From CAZQFV01 sp964613665 (GTDB lineage: Bacteria; Chloroflexota; Chloroflexia; DTKN01), in NCBI GenBank assembly GCA_964613665.1, contig CAZTIG010000004.1:76237-140236 (forward strand): a DNA stretch of 64,000 nt. The letters are read 5' to 3'. The position numbers and the translations under genes are program-made. A model generated the notes under the pieces. That model was given only the letters and a program-made list of their open reading frames with translations, was not told the DNA's origin and did not search any database. Position 1 is the stretch's first letter. Each line of letters starts with the position of its first letter. Below, one piece after another: positions 42,541-50,959 of the stretch.

Positions 42541-42719
42541 TCTCGCACCTCCGTTCTGCGCTCGCCTCGTGGAGAGACTGCGCCGCAGCCGCCATCCTGT
42601 CGCCGGTCTCCGGGCAGCGACCGTGCGGAAACCCATGGGCTGTGCTATAATCTACCCTAGCTGGCAGTATAGCACGAAGATGCGAGGAGGTCAATCGTCG
42701 CACCCTTGGTTGGTGCAAG

Positions 42720-45700
42720 ATGAAACGTGTTCATCCCATCGTACGACAGACCTCCCCCAGCCGCGAGCAGTTGCCGGCCGTGCTGGCCCGCGGCGGCGAT
42801 GTCGTGGTCACGGCCGGCGCCGGCACCGGCAAGACGCGCACGCTGGTGGCCCGCTACCTGGCCCTCCTGGCCGAGGGACTGCCCCTGCGCGCCATCGTCG
42901 CCATCACCTTCACCAGGAAGGCGGCGCGGGAGATGCGCAACCGCGTGCGCGACGAGATGCGGCGCTACCTGGAGCAACCCGCGCTGGACGAGGGGGAGCG
43001 CCAGCGCTGGCAGCGCCTCTACACCGAGCTCGACGCCGCCCGCATCGGCACGATCCATAGCCTGTGCGCCGAGATCCTGCGCGCCCACCCGGCCGAGGCC
43101 GGCGTGGACCCCGGCTTTGAGGTGCTGGAAGAGGCGGCAGCCATCATCCTGCAGGGCCAGGCCGTCGACGAGACGCTGGCCTGGGCGGCCGACAACGCGC
43201 AGACCGTCGGCCTGTTCGCTCTCTGCGGCGAGTCCGGCCTGCGTGGTGCCCTGCTATCGCTGCTCAGGCGGCGGCTGGATGCAGAGGAGGTGCTGGCCGC
43301 AGTGCCCGGCGACCCGTGGGCGCACTGGCGAGAAGCCCTGGCCGGCCGGCAGGAAAGGGCCCTGCAGGGGCTGCTGGAGCGGAGAGAGTGGCGCCGGGCA
43401 GTTCGAGAGCTGCGCAACAACCGGGCGCGCGTGCCGGATGACCTGATCGAGACCCAGCGCCGCGAGGCTGTCGCGGCCATCGACGGCGCGCTCGGCACCA
43501 CTGCCGAACGGCTGGCAGCCCTGGCACGGCTCGGCCAGATCCGCCGCAGCGGCGGCAGGACCGAGGCCTGGGATGGGGGAGCCGCACAGCTCGGCCTGGT
43601 CAAGGAGGCCCTCCATGTCGTGCAGAACCTGTGGAAGGACCGGCCGGCCGTGCTGCACCTGGCGCTCAATCCGCTGGACGAGGCCATGGCCCAATCCTCT
43701 CCGGGACTGCGGGCGACCTTCTCCCACGCCAGCGCCCGCTACGAGGCCCTCAAGCGCGAGCGCCGCGCCCTCGACTTCGATGACCTGGAAGGCGGTGCAC
43801 TCCGCCTCCTGCGGCAGGACCCGGCCGCGCGCGCCCACTGGCAAGACGAGGTGCAAGCACTCCTGGTGGACGAGTTCCAGGACACGAACGGCCGGCAGCG
43901 CGACCTGGTGCGGTTGCTGGGCGGGGAGCGCGGGTGCATCTTCCTGGTCGGCGACGGCAAGCAGTCGATCTATCGCTTCCGCGGCGCCGACGTGCGCGTC
44001 TTTCGCCAGGAGCGGGCGCGGATCGAGCAACAGGGCGGCCACGCCTGCGCGCTGGAGGTCTCCTACCGCGCCCACGCCGAGCTGATCGAGGGGCTGAACT
44101 GCCTCCTGCGGCCCGTGCTCGGCGACATTCCCGACCCGGAGCGGCCGTGGGTCGAGCCCTTTGCCCCGCTCTCCCCTCACCGGAAGGAACCCCTGCCCGG
44201 GTTCACCGCGCCGCACATCGAGCTGCACCTCACCATTGGCAGCAAGTCCTCCGGGGCGCTGGCCCGCGCCGCCGGGGCGCTGGCCCAGCGCATCCGCGAG
44301 TTGCGCGAGAGCGGCGCTCTGCAACGCTACGAGCACGCCGCGATCCTGTGTCGCGCGGCGGACTCGTTCCGGCCCTACGAGGACGCTCTCGAGCAGGCCG
44401 GCCTGCCCTTCCTGACCGTGGCCGGCAGCGGCTTCTACCGGCGCTCCGAGATCCGCGACCTGCTGAACGCCCTGGCTGCCCTGGCCGACCCCACCGACGA
44501 CCTGGCCCTGGCCGGGTTCCTGCGCTCGCCGGTCCTGGCCCTCTCGGACACGGCTCTGTACCTGCTCCGCGAAGGCCGGCCGGCAGAGAGAATGCCCCTC
44601 TGGGAGGCCCTGCAGAGGCCGCCGGCGGCACTCTCCGGCGAAGACCGAGGCCGCGCCGCCCGCGCCGTGCGCATCATCACTGCTCTGCACGGCATGGTCG
44701 GCCGCACTACCGTGGCCGACCTGCTGAAGGCGCTGCTCGACGAGACCGCCATGGTGGCGGCGCTGGTCCGCGCCGGGCAAACGCGCAGCGCTCGCAACGT
44801 GGCCAAGCTGCTGACCGACGCCCAGGCCAGCGGCATCGTCAGCGTGGGCGAGTTCCTGGCGTACGTCGCGGCCCTGCGCGAAAGCGGCGCCCGCGAAGGT
44901 GAGGCGAGAGCGACGGCCGAGGGGGCGGTGCAGATCATGACGGTACACCAGGCCAAGGGGCTGGAGTTCCCCGTGGTCGCGATCGGCGACGCTACCTACA
45001 GCGGCGGCGGCCGCGCCGGCGTGCGCCTCGACCCCCACCTGGGCATCGTGCTGCCCCTGCGGGACAGGGACGACGACAAGGCCAGGCCGGCGGTCCACGA
45101 GTTGGCCAGTCTCATCTCCGACGACCAGGACGCAGCCGAGTCGGCCCGACTGCTGTACGTGGCCGCCACCCGGGCACAGGAGAAACTGCTCATCAGCGGC
45201 TGTATCGGCCTGGCCTCGGGCGGGAGAATGGCCCGGGCCAAGGGGTGGCTCGGCCGGCTGGCCGAGGAGGACATCCTGGGGCTGTGCGCCCAGGAGATCG
45301 ACCACGACGAGGAGGGCAACACGGCGCATTCCCTGGAGCTGCGGGTAGGCCAAACGCCCGTCCGCTGCACGGTCTACGAGCCGGGCTGGCAGCCGGCGCC
45401 GCCGCTGCGGCCGCAGGTCGAGCCGGCCGTGCCCCCGATGGCGCTGCCGCCGCCGCTGCTTGCGGCGGTGGCAGCGGAGCCGGTGCGGGTGGACAGGCGC
45501 ACCAGGGAGAGCGAGCAGCCCCAGCGCGTCTGGCGCGTCGTGCCATCCGTGGCACGGCCGCGCGCGCCGGCGTGGGTGGTCGGTGCGCTGGTGCATGCGG
45601 CGCTGGCGGTATGGCGTTTCCCGGACGAAGGCTTCGGCCGCTGGGCCGAGGCCCGTGCCCGCGGCTACGGGCTCACCGACGCCCGCCAGCTGGCCGACGC

Positions 45701-46061
45701 CGTGCGCCAGACGGTCCGGCTCCTGCAGCGCTTCCGGGCGAGCGACCTCTTCCACGAGATGGACACCTCCCCCCGCAGGCTGCACGAGGTGCCCTACAGC
45801 CTGGAGGTCGCCGGCCACGTCGAAAGCGGCAAGATCGACGCGCTGTACCTGCAAGGGGCAACCTGGACGGTGGTCGAGTTCAAGACGGACAGGATCGAGG
45901 GCGAGGCCCAGCTCCAGGAGCTGCTGGCCCGCGCGGACTACCTGGACCAGGCGCAGCGCTACGCCATTGCCGTGGAGCGGCTGCTGGGCCAGCGCCCCCG
46001 CGTGCTGCTCTGCCTGCTCAACTACGCCGGAACGATCCGCTGCCACGAGCCTTCGCCATGA
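42720..46061 (+). CDS. addA: AddA-like helicase-nuclease subunit
   Basis: 1113 residues, a UvrD-type superfamily 1 helicase with C-terminal RecB-like nuclease. The motifs are Walker A GAGTGKT (Lys38), motif Ia ITFTRKAAREM, Walker B LLVDEFQDTN (Asp384, Glu385), GDGKQSIYRFRGADV, and motif VI LLYVAATRAQEKL. The nuclease site is VVEFKTD (Glu1053, Lys1055) followed by DYLDQAQRYAIAVE. It unwinds and cuts broken DNA ends with AddB. A TATAAT at 42646-42651 lacks a good -35 box, so the promoter is uncertain. Its stop overlaps the start of a small Cys-rich gene (ATGA). Confidence 0.9.
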   Translation: MKRVHPIVRQTSPSREQLPAVLARGGDVVVTAGAGTGKTRTLVARYLALLAEGLPLRAIVAITFTRKAAREMRNRVRDEMRRYLEQPALDEGERQRWQRLYTELDAARIGTIHSLCAEILRAHPAEAGVDPGFEVLEEAAAIILQGQAVDETLAWAADNAQTVGLFALCGESGLRGALLSLLRRRLDAEEVLAAVPGDPWAHWREALAGRQERALQGLLERREWRRAVRELRNNRARVPDDLIETQRREAVAAIDGALGTTAERLAALARLGQIRRSGGRTEAWDGGAAQLGLVKEALHVVQNLWKDRPAVLHLALNPLDEAMAQSSPGLRATFSHASARYEALKRERRALDFDDLEGGALRLLRQDPAARAHWQDEVQALLVDEFQDTNGRQRDLVRLLGGERGCIFLVGDGKQSIYRFRGADVRVFRQERARIEQQGGHACALEVSYRAHAELIEGLNCLLRPVLGDIPDPERPWVEPFAPLSPHRKEPLPGFTAPHIELHLTIGSKSSGALARAAGALAQRIRELRESGALQRYEHAAILCRAADSFRPYEDALEQAGLPFLTVAGSGFYRRSEIRDLLNALAALADPTDDLALAGFLRSPVLALSDTALYLLREGRPAERMPLWEALQRPPAALSGEDRGRAARAVRIITALHGMVGRTTVADLLKALLDETAMVAALVRAGQTRSARNVAKLLTDAQASGIVSVGEFLAYVAALRESGAREGEARATAEGAVQIMTVHQAKGLEFPVVAIGDATYSGGGRAGVRLDPHLGIVLPLRDRDDDKARPAVHELASLISDDQDAAESARLLYVAATRAQEKLLISGCIGLASGGRMARAKGWLGRLAEEDILGLCAQEIDHDEEGNTAHSLELRVGQTPVRCTVYEPGWQPAPPLRPQVEPAVPPMALPPPLLAAVAAEPVRVDRRTRESEQPQRVWRVVPSVARPRAPAWVVGALVHAALAVWRFPDEGFGRWAEARARGYGLTDARQLADAVRQTVRLLQRFRASDLFHEMDTSPRRLHEVPYSLEVAGHVESGKIDALYLQGATWTVVEFKTDRIEGEAQLQELLARADYLDQAQRYAIAVERLLGQRPRVLLCLLNYAGTIRCHEPSP

Positions 46062-46219
46062 GAGGACGGGCCCTGGACCTGCGCGCAACGCTCCCGGACA
46101 CCCGCGCCGAATGCCCCTGCCCCAAGAAGAAGTGCGAACGCCGCGGCCGGTGCCAGGAATGCTACGACCACCACGCCGCCAAGGGGAAGCTGCCCTACTG
46201 CCTGCGCGGGAGCAAGTGA
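46058..46219 (+). CDS. Small cysteine-rich protein, 53 aa
   Basis: A 53-residue protein with six cysteines in a compact array (ECPCPKKKCERRGRCQECYDHH, given here in outline, then KGKLPYC). The pattern fits binding of one or two metal ions. It overlaps the addA stop by four bases, so translation is coupled. A related pattern (CPRKGNCCQCLAYH, GELPGC) is found in the DUF6485 protein at 63622-63822. The function is unknown. Confidence 0.75.
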   Translation: MRGRALDLRATLPDTRAECPCPKKKCERRGRCQECYDHHAAKGKLPYCLRGSK

Positions 46220-46226
46220 TTCTCGC

Positions 46227-46255
46227 TTGACAAATCGGCCGCGCTCTGCTATGTT
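46227..46255 (+). promoter_or_regulatory. sigma70-type promoter for pxpABC
   Basis: TTGACA (46227-46232), 17-base spacer, TATGTT (46250-46255). A leader of about 118 bases follows; it has small inverted repeats (e.g. CTCGCC..GCGAG) but nothing I recognise as a riboswitch. Confidence 0.72.
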
Positions 46256-46379
46256 GGGCCAGGTAGTTCCCGTCGCTGCGCAGCCGCTCGCCGATTGCGA
46301 GCCTCCCGCCCGGAGCGGTCGATGCGCGGTCGGCGGCCACAGGACCGGCCGGCGGCGCGCCAAGCAGGGATGGTTCCCA

Positions 46380-47147
46380 ATGAAGCGGATCGACCTCAAC
46401 TGCGACATGGGCGAGAGCTTCGGCCCCTACCGCATGGGCAGCGACGAGGCGCTGTTGCCCTGGGTCACCTCGGCCAACATCGCCTGTGGCTACCACAGCG
46501 GCGACCCCCTGGTGATGGACCGCACGGTCCGCCTGGCGGCACAGCACAACGTGGCCATTGGCGCGCACCCCGGCTTCCCCGACCTGCTGGGCTTTGGCCG
46601 GCGGGCCATGCAGCTCACCCCCGACGAGGTGGAGAACTATGTGCTGTACCAGGTGGGAGCGCTGGCCGCCTTTGCCCGCTCGGCCGGCCGCGAGCTGGCC
46701 CACGTCAAGCCCCACGGCGCGCTGTACAACATCGCCGCTGCCGACATCGCCGTGGCGCGGGCCATCGCCCGCGGCGTGGCCCGCGCCAGCCCGGCGCTGA
46801 TCGTAGTCGGACTGGCCGGCTCGGCGCTCGTCACCGCCGCCCAGGAGGCCGGCCTGCGCACTGCCCGCGAAGGCTTTGCCGACCGCGCCTACAACGCCGA
46901 CGGCACCCTGCGCCCGCGCAGCCTGCCCGGGGCGGTGCTCCACGAGCCCGCCGCTGCTGCCGAGCAGGCCCTGGGCCTGGCCCGCGACGGGCTGGTGCTG
47001 GCACACAGCGGGGAGCAGCTTTCGCTGCCGGTCGACACCATCTGCGTCCACGGAGACACCCCCGGGGCCGTGGAGATGGTACAGGCGATCCGCCGACGGC
47101 TGGAGCAGGCCGGCGTCGAGGTGGTTGCCCTTGCTGCCGCGGAGTGA
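46380..47147 (+). CDS. pxpA: 5-oxoprolinase subunit PxpA (LamB/YcsF)
   Basis: 255 residues of the LamB/YcsF family: MKRIDLNCDMGESFG at the start, then SANIACGYHSGDP and GAHPGFPDLLGFGRR. With PxpB and PxpC it hydrolyses 5-oxoproline (pyroglutamate) to glutamate using ATP. ATG 46380 gives the canonical N-terminus. Its end overlaps the start of pxpB by 17 bases, and the three genes are tightly linked. Confidence 0.93.
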   Translation: MKRIDLNCDMGESFGPYRMGSDEALLPWVTSANIACGYHSGDPLVMDRTVRLAAQHNVAIGAHPGFPDLLGFGRRAMQLTPDEVENYVLYQVGALAAFARSAGRELAHVKPHGALYNIAAADIAVARAIARGVARASPALIVVGLAGSALVTAAQEAGLRTAREGFADRAYNADGTLRPRSLPGAVLHEPAAAAEQALGLARDGLVLAHSGEQLSLPVDTICVHGDTPGAVEMVQAIRRRLEQAGVEVVALAAAE

Positions 47148-47847
47148 GCCCCGCTTCCTTCCCGCCGGAGACGCCGGGCTGGTCGTGGAGCTGGGCGACG
47201 CGATCGACCCCGAGGTCAACCGGCGCGTCCACGCCCTGGCCCAGACTCTGCAGGCCAGCGCCGTGGCCGGCCTGGGCGAGGCCGTGCCCACGTACCGCTC
47301 CGTCCTCCTGCACTATGACCCGCTGCAGCTTTCGTGGACAGAGGTGCTCGACCTGGCGCGCGCGGCGCTGCAGCGCTGTGGCGAGGGCCCGCCACCCGCA
47401 GCGCGCCTGGTCGAGATTCCCACCGTTTACGGCGGGGAGTTCGGCCCCGACATCGCCGCGGTCGCCGCGCTCCACGGCCTCTCCGTCGAGGAGGTCATCC
47501 AACTGCACAGCGGCGCCGACTACACGGTCTACATGATCGGCTTCACGCCGGGCTTTCCCTACCTGGGCGGGCTTCCCGAGGAGCTGGCCACGCCGCGCCT
47601 GGCCACGCCGCGCCTGGTCGTGCCGGCCGGCTCGGTGGGCATCGCCGGGAACCAGACCGGCGTCTATCCCCTGGCTACCCCAGGCGGCTGGCAACTCATC
47701 GGCCGGACGCCGGCCGTGCTGTTCGACCCGGCGCGCGTCCCCCCCGCGCTGCTGCAGCCGGGGGACCGGGTGCGCTTCGTGCCGATCTCGGCGGATGAGT
47801 TCGCGGCGCTGCAGCAGGAGGCCGGGCATGGCACTGGACGTCCTTGA
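47131..47847 (+). CDS. pxpB: 5-oxoprolinase subunit PxpB
   Basis: 238 residues of the KipI/allophanate-hydrolase subunit 1 type: GDAGLVVELGDAIDPEVNRRV near the start, VEIPTVYGGEFGPDI in the middle and IGFTPGFPYLGGLPEEL. KipI-type proteins can also act as kinase inhibitors in Bacillus, but the A-B-C order points to oxoprolinase. An in-frame 15-base duplication (CTGGCCACGCCGCGC twice near 47586) repeats LATPR. TTG 47131 is taken as start because GAGGT is eight bases upstream; TTG 47125 is also possible. Confidence 0.88.
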   Translation: MLPRSEPRFLPAGDAGLVVELGDAIDPEVNRRVHALAQTLQASAVAGLGEAVPTYRSVLLHYDPLQLSWTEVLDLARAALQRCGEGPPPAARLVEIPTVYGGEFGPDIAAVAALHGLSVEEVIQLHSGADYTVYMIGFTPGFPYLGGLPEELATPRLATPRLVVPAGSVGIAGNQTGVYPLATPGGWQLIGRTPAVLFDPARVPPALLQPGDRVRFVPISADEFAALQQEAGHGTGRP

Positions 47848-48811
47848 GGCCGGCCTGCTCACGACCGTCCAGGACGCCGGGCGCTACGGCTACCAGCGCT
47901 ATGGCGTCCCGACAGCCGGCGCCATGGACCCCCTGGCACTGCGCGCCGCCAACATGCTCGTGGGCAACCGGTCCGACGCCGCCGCCCTGGAGATCACGCT
48001 GCGCGGGCCCACCCTGCGCACCACCGCGGACTGCCTCATCGCCGTCGCCGGGGCCGATCTCTCGTTGCGCGTCAACGGCTGGGACATGCCCCCATGGACG
48101 GCCGTCCTGGTGCGCCGGGGATGGCTCATTGAGTTCGGCCCGCGCCGTACGGGGTGCCGCCCCGTCCTGGCCATCTCCGGCGGCATCGACATCCCCGCGG
48201 TGCTGGGATCGCGGTCTACCTACCTGCCCGGGAGATTCGGAGGAATCGAGGGTCGCGCCCTGCAGCCCGGGGACGTGCTGCCGGTGGGGCCGCCCGCGGT
48301 GGACATCTTCCGCGCGGCCGGCCGGTCCATCCCTGCCGCGATCCTCCCCCCCTACAGCGACACGCCCACCCTCCGCGTCGTCCTGGGCCCGCAGGACGAC
48401 TGCTTCGCCGCCACCGGACTGGCCACCTTCCTCTGCTCCGCGTACCAGGTCGGCAGCGCCTCGGACCGGATGGGCTATCGCTTGCAGGGGCCGATCATCG
48501 CCCACGGCGGCCCGGCCGAGATCGTCTCCGACGGCATCCCGTGCGGCGCAGTCCAGGTGCCGGCCGACGGCCAGCCCATTGTGATGATGGCCGACCGGCA
48601 GACGGTCGGCGGCTACCCCAAGATCGCCACCGTGATCGGCGCCGACATCCCCCTGCTGGCACAGTGCCTGCCCGGGCAGAGCGTGGTGCGCTTTCTGCCC
48701 GTCGGCGTGCCGGAAGCGCATACGTGCCAAAGGGAGATGGCCGGGGCGCTCGCGAAGCTGGAGAAGGACTGGGAGCAACCTCAGGAGGGTTTGTTCCAGA
48801 CGATCGAGTAG
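47828..48811 (+). CDS. pxpC: 5-oxoprolinase subunit PxpC
   Basis: 327 residues of the KipA/AHS2 biotin-dependent-carboxylase-like family: LEAGLLTTVQDAGRYGYQRYG at the start, VPTAGAMDPLALRAANMLVGN and YQVGSASDRMGYRLQGP. It completes the PxpABC oxoprolinase. AGGAGG stands six bases before ATG 47828, which lies 20 bases inside pxpB. Its 3' end overlaps the convergent methyltransferase gene by 31 bases. Confidence 0.93.
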   Translation: MALDVLEAGLLTTVQDAGRYGYQRYGVPTAGAMDPLALRAANMLVGNRSDAAALEITLRGPTLRTTADCLIAVAGADLSLRVNGWDMPPWTAVLVRRGWLIEFGPRRTGCRPVLAISGGIDIPAVLGSRSTYLPGRFGGIEGRALQPGDVLPVGPPAVDIFRAAGRSIPAAILPPYSDTPTLRVVLGPQDDCFAATGLATFLCSAYQVGSASDRMGYRLQGPIIAHGGPAEIVSDGIPCGAVQVPADGQPIVMMADRQTVGGYPKIATVIGADIPLLAQCLPGQSVVRFLPVGVPEAHTCQREMAGALAKLEKDWEQPQEGLFQTIE

Positions 48812-49458
48812 CGCCAGAGCAGGTGCAGGCGCACCCGCGCGCCGGGCAGGGCAGCCGCGCAGGCCCGCCGGACCTCGGCCAGGCTCGGGCATGTGTCGTG
48901 ACGGCCGTGGTCGGTCCAGGCGTCGCGCTCGGCGCGAGGCCTGCGCAGTCGCCGGTTCCTCACCAGCTCCAGCAACAGCGCAAGCGGCAGCGCCGCCAGC
49001 GTCATGAAGAGGCCGGCCGGGCCCACCCTACCGGGTAGATCGAGGGCCAGCAGCACGCCGCCGGACCGCAGGGCTCGCCCCATGCGGCCCAGCGTGTCCT
49101 CCATCGGCAGATGGTGCAGGGTGGCAATGGAGGCCACGCAGTCGAAGCGACCGGCCGGCCACTCCCACGACAGCGCGTCGGCCACCTGGTAGTCGATGTT
49201 CGGACAGTGGGACGAGCGCTCCCGGGCGAGGCGGATCATCTCCGGGGAGAGGTCCAGGGCCAGCACCCTCTCGCAGCGCGCTGCCAGCAGGCGCGAGAAG
49301 GCCCCGGTGCCGCAGCCGATCTCCAGCGCCTCCCCGCAGCCTGGCGGCAGGCGACGCAGCAGGAAACCGTGGCATTGGCTGTTGTGGTCCCAGGCAGCGG
49401 TGGAGAAGTGGGCCAGGCGGTCAAAGTCGGCCCGGACATCGGCAAGCGGCCGGCCCAC
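48781..49458 (-). CDS. SAM-dependent methyltransferase
   Basis: 225 residues, class I methyltransferase fold. The SAM-binding motif I is ALEIGCGTGAFSRLLAA, followed by RVLALDLSPEMIRLAR and the post-motif CVASIATLHHLPMED. A hydrophobic stretch (LFMTLAALPLALLLELV) near residue 155 may associate with the membrane. The substrate is unknown. GTG 49458 is supported by GGAGGGGG seven bases upstream. Its 3' end overlaps pxpC by 31 bases, a convergent overlap. Confidence 0.85.
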   Translation of the reverse strand: MGRPLADVRADFDRLAHFSTAAWDHNSQCHGFLLRRLPPGCGEALEIGCGTGAFSRLLAARCERVLALDLSPEMIRLARERSSHCPNIDYQVADALSWEWPAGRFDCVASIATLHHLPMEDTLGRMGRALRSGGVLLALDLPGRVGPAGLFMTLAALPLALLLELVRNRRLRRPRAERDAWTDHGRHDTCPSLAEVRRACAAALPGARVRLHLLWRYSIVWNKPS

Positions 49459-49475
49459 CGTGCCCCCTCCGGGCG

Positions 49476-49910
49476 CTACGGCCTGCTGGTCGGTTTGCGC
49501 GGGGCCGGCTTCCTCGCGGTGGGCTTGGCCGCCGCAGGCTTCCTGGCTGCGGGCTTTGTAGCGGCCGGCTTCTTGGCGGCCGGCCTCTTCGCCGCCGGCT
49601 TCTTCGCCGTGGGCTTCTTGGCGGCCGGCTTCTTGGCCGCAGGCTTCTTCGCCGCGGGCTTCGTGGCCGCCGGCTTGCCGGCCGCGGCCACACCCCCCAG
49701 CCCCAGGCTGCCCAGGATGCCGCCCAATCCCTGGAGCAGGTCGTCGGCCTGGCTCAGCAGCCCACCGCGGCCCAGGAACGACTCGATGTGGCTGCCGAGC
49801 GACCCCGGCAGCTTCTCCTTGAGAAAGCCCAGCACCGTCTCCACGGCCGAGCCGGCCTGCTTCTCCGAGATGCCGGCCTTCAGGGCCACCAGCCTGGTCA
49901 GCTCCTCCAC
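49476..49910 (-). CDS. DUF2267/DUF2780-like domain with PAKKPA histone-H1-like tail
   Basis: 144 residues. The first 45 form a helical domain (VEELTRLVALKAGISEKQAGSAV, then VLGFLKEKLPGSLGSHIESFL) resembling DUF2267/DUF2780-type domains. A Gly/Leu-rich linker follows, then about 70 residues of repeated Ala-Lys-Lys-Pro units, similar to histone H1 tails and PhaF-like DNA-binding tails. It likely binds DNA or polyanions. GTG 49910 has AGGAGG six bases upstream; the longer frame to 49985 would start in the promoter. Confidence 0.75.
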   Translation of the reverse strand: MEELTRLVALKAGISEKQAGSAVETVLGFLKEKLPGSLGSHIESFLGRGGLLSQADDLLQGLGGILGSLGLGGVAAAGKPAATKPAAKKPAAKKPAAKKPTAKKPAAKRPAAKKPAATKPAARKPAAAKPTARKPAPRKPTSRP

Positions 49911-49956
49911 AGCACGCCTCCTCTCGCTCTGCGCGGCAGGAACGATCGACGGGCCC

Positions 49957-49985
49957 ATCATACCACAAGAGCGCGGACATGGCAA
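49957..49985 (-). promoter_or_regulatory. sigma70-type promoter for the H1-like gene
   Basis: Minus strand TTGCCA (49985-49980), 17-base spacer ending GTGG, TATGAT (49962-49957). The -35 box is six bases from the end of the family 2 element at 49992. Confidence 0.75.
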
Positions 49986-49991
49986 AGCTCA

Positions 49992-50138
49992 CATCCGGAC
50001 ATATCTCCACGCTACCCATTCCGGTGGGCCCCCAGCCCTGCCAGATGGGCCTCCTGGCCACTGTGGCGGGCATTTCCACGGCTACGATCGGAGTCTCGGT
50101 CCACCATTCGTGGTGCACCGGCATTTGTGTCCGGATCT
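49992..50138 (-). repeat. Structured intergenic element, family 2, copy 1
   Basis: About 147 bases, matching 55455-55599 in the opposite orientation with roughly three-quarters identity. The ends pair (ATCCGGACA with TGTCCGGAT). Inside are a short hairpin CACCA-CGAA-TGGTG and a CCCAT/ATGGG pair. The opening GTGCACCACGAATGG also occurs in family 1 copy D. It fills the middle of the 326-base gap between divergent promoters: six bases from the minus -35 box and 12 from the plus -35 box at 50151. The rest of the gap holds only the two promoters and leaders. Confidence 0.72.
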
Positions 50139-50150
50139 CGGGCAAAGTGC

Positions 50151-50179
50151 TTGACTGTGGGTGGGCAATCGGCTATACT
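50151..50179 (+). promoter_or_regulatory. sigma70-type promoter upstream of the PKD gene
   Basis: TTGACT (50151-50156), 17-base spacer, TATACT (50174-50179), about 58 bases before the only in-frame ATG. Confidence 0.75.
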
Positions 50180-50236
50180 GCCCCCAGGAGCAAGTTCACT
50201 CCCGGCCGACATCAGAACAAGCGCAAGCCTGGGACC

Positions 50237-50815
50237 ATGGAGGGGCAATGGAGTCCGCATACTGCCGGCTTCACCAGCAGCACCATGCCCATGACCTTCA
50301 CATGGGACTTGGACTACAGCCACGGCCAGGGCAACCCGATCGGCAAGATCTACGAGATGACCGGCGACTACCTGGTCACCATGACGGTCACCAATGCCTG
50401 CGGCCACGAGACGGTCTCGCAGATCGTCACGGTGGCCTCCTGCGTTCCGCCGCACGACGCCAGCTTCACGTGGTTTCCGGCCGAGCCGTACGCGGGCTAC
50501 CCGGTGACCTTCACCGGCAGCGCCAGCGGCACGATGCCCATCGACTTTGCCTGGAGCTTTAGCGACGGCGGAACCGGCATGGGCCGGACGGTCGCGCACA
50601 TCTTCGAGATGCCCGGCGACTACGACGTGACCATGGCAGCGATGAACGCCTGCGGTATGGAAACAGTGACCCACGTGGTCCACGTCGCCGGGGGCACGGC
50701 ACGGATGCCCCGGCACCAGGCGCCGACCTCGGCCCGGCCGGCCGTGGGCCGTCTCCCAAGCTACTGGCTCGGCCCGGCGGGGCTGTTCTACCTGCCCGTG
50801 CTGACGCGCTGGTAG
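50237..50815 (+). CDS. PKD-domain protein, probably 5'-truncated
   Basis: 192 residues. Two PKD-like units are seen; the first lacks its opening strands (begins ...GFTSSTMPMTFTWDL) and reads YEMTGDYLVTMTVTNACG, the second FEMPGDYDVTMAAMNACG. The C-terminus GLFYLPVLTRW resembles the YLPL-type end of the DUF11 protein. PKD units normally belong to secreted surface proteins, yet no signal peptide is present, and the first PKD starts mid-domain. This suggests the 5' part was lost, with the promoter and the family 2 element now directly upstream. It may be a pseudogene or a promoter-fused remnant. Confidence 0.65.
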   Translation: MEGQWSPHTAGFTSSTMPMTFTWDLDYSHGQGNPIGKIYEMTGDYLVTMTVTNACGHETVSQIVTVASCVPPHDASFTWFPAEPYAGYPVTFTGSASGTMPIDFAWSFSDGGTGMGRTVAHIFEMPGDYDVTMAAMNACGMETVTHVVHVAGGTARMPRHQAPTSARPAVGRLPSYWLGPAGLFYLPVLTRW

Positions 50816-50847
50816 AGAGAACCGGCCCGGCATCCCTTGCGGCAAGC

Positions 50848-50874
50848 GAGGGGGCGAGGCGACCTCGCCCCCTC
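50848..50874 (+). terminator. Hairpin after the PKD gene
   Basis: GAGGGGGCGAGG (50848-50859), loop CGA, CCTCGCCCCCTC (50863-50874): a perfect 12-bp stem 33 bases after the stop. Confidence 0.75.
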
Positions 50875-50959
50875 GTGGGTTGCGAGCGAATCCCGGGCTG
50901 CGCTGCGACCTGGCGGCACTCCAGGCGCGTCATTCCTTCCCCTCTCGGGCACTCGGACA

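Noticed and set aside
42646..42651. TATAAT as a full promoter for addA
   Set aside because: The matching -35 position reads GTGCGG, a poor box; left as a remark in the addA entry.
46256..46379. pxpA leader as a riboswitch
   Set aside because: Only short inverted repeats are present; no known riboswitch core could be recognised.
48781..50145. A 454-codon minus-strand frame joining the methyltransferase with upstream sequence
   Set aside because: The part beyond 49458 overlaps the H1-like gene in another frame and the family 2 element; a GTG with a strong ribosome site at 49458 gives the true start.
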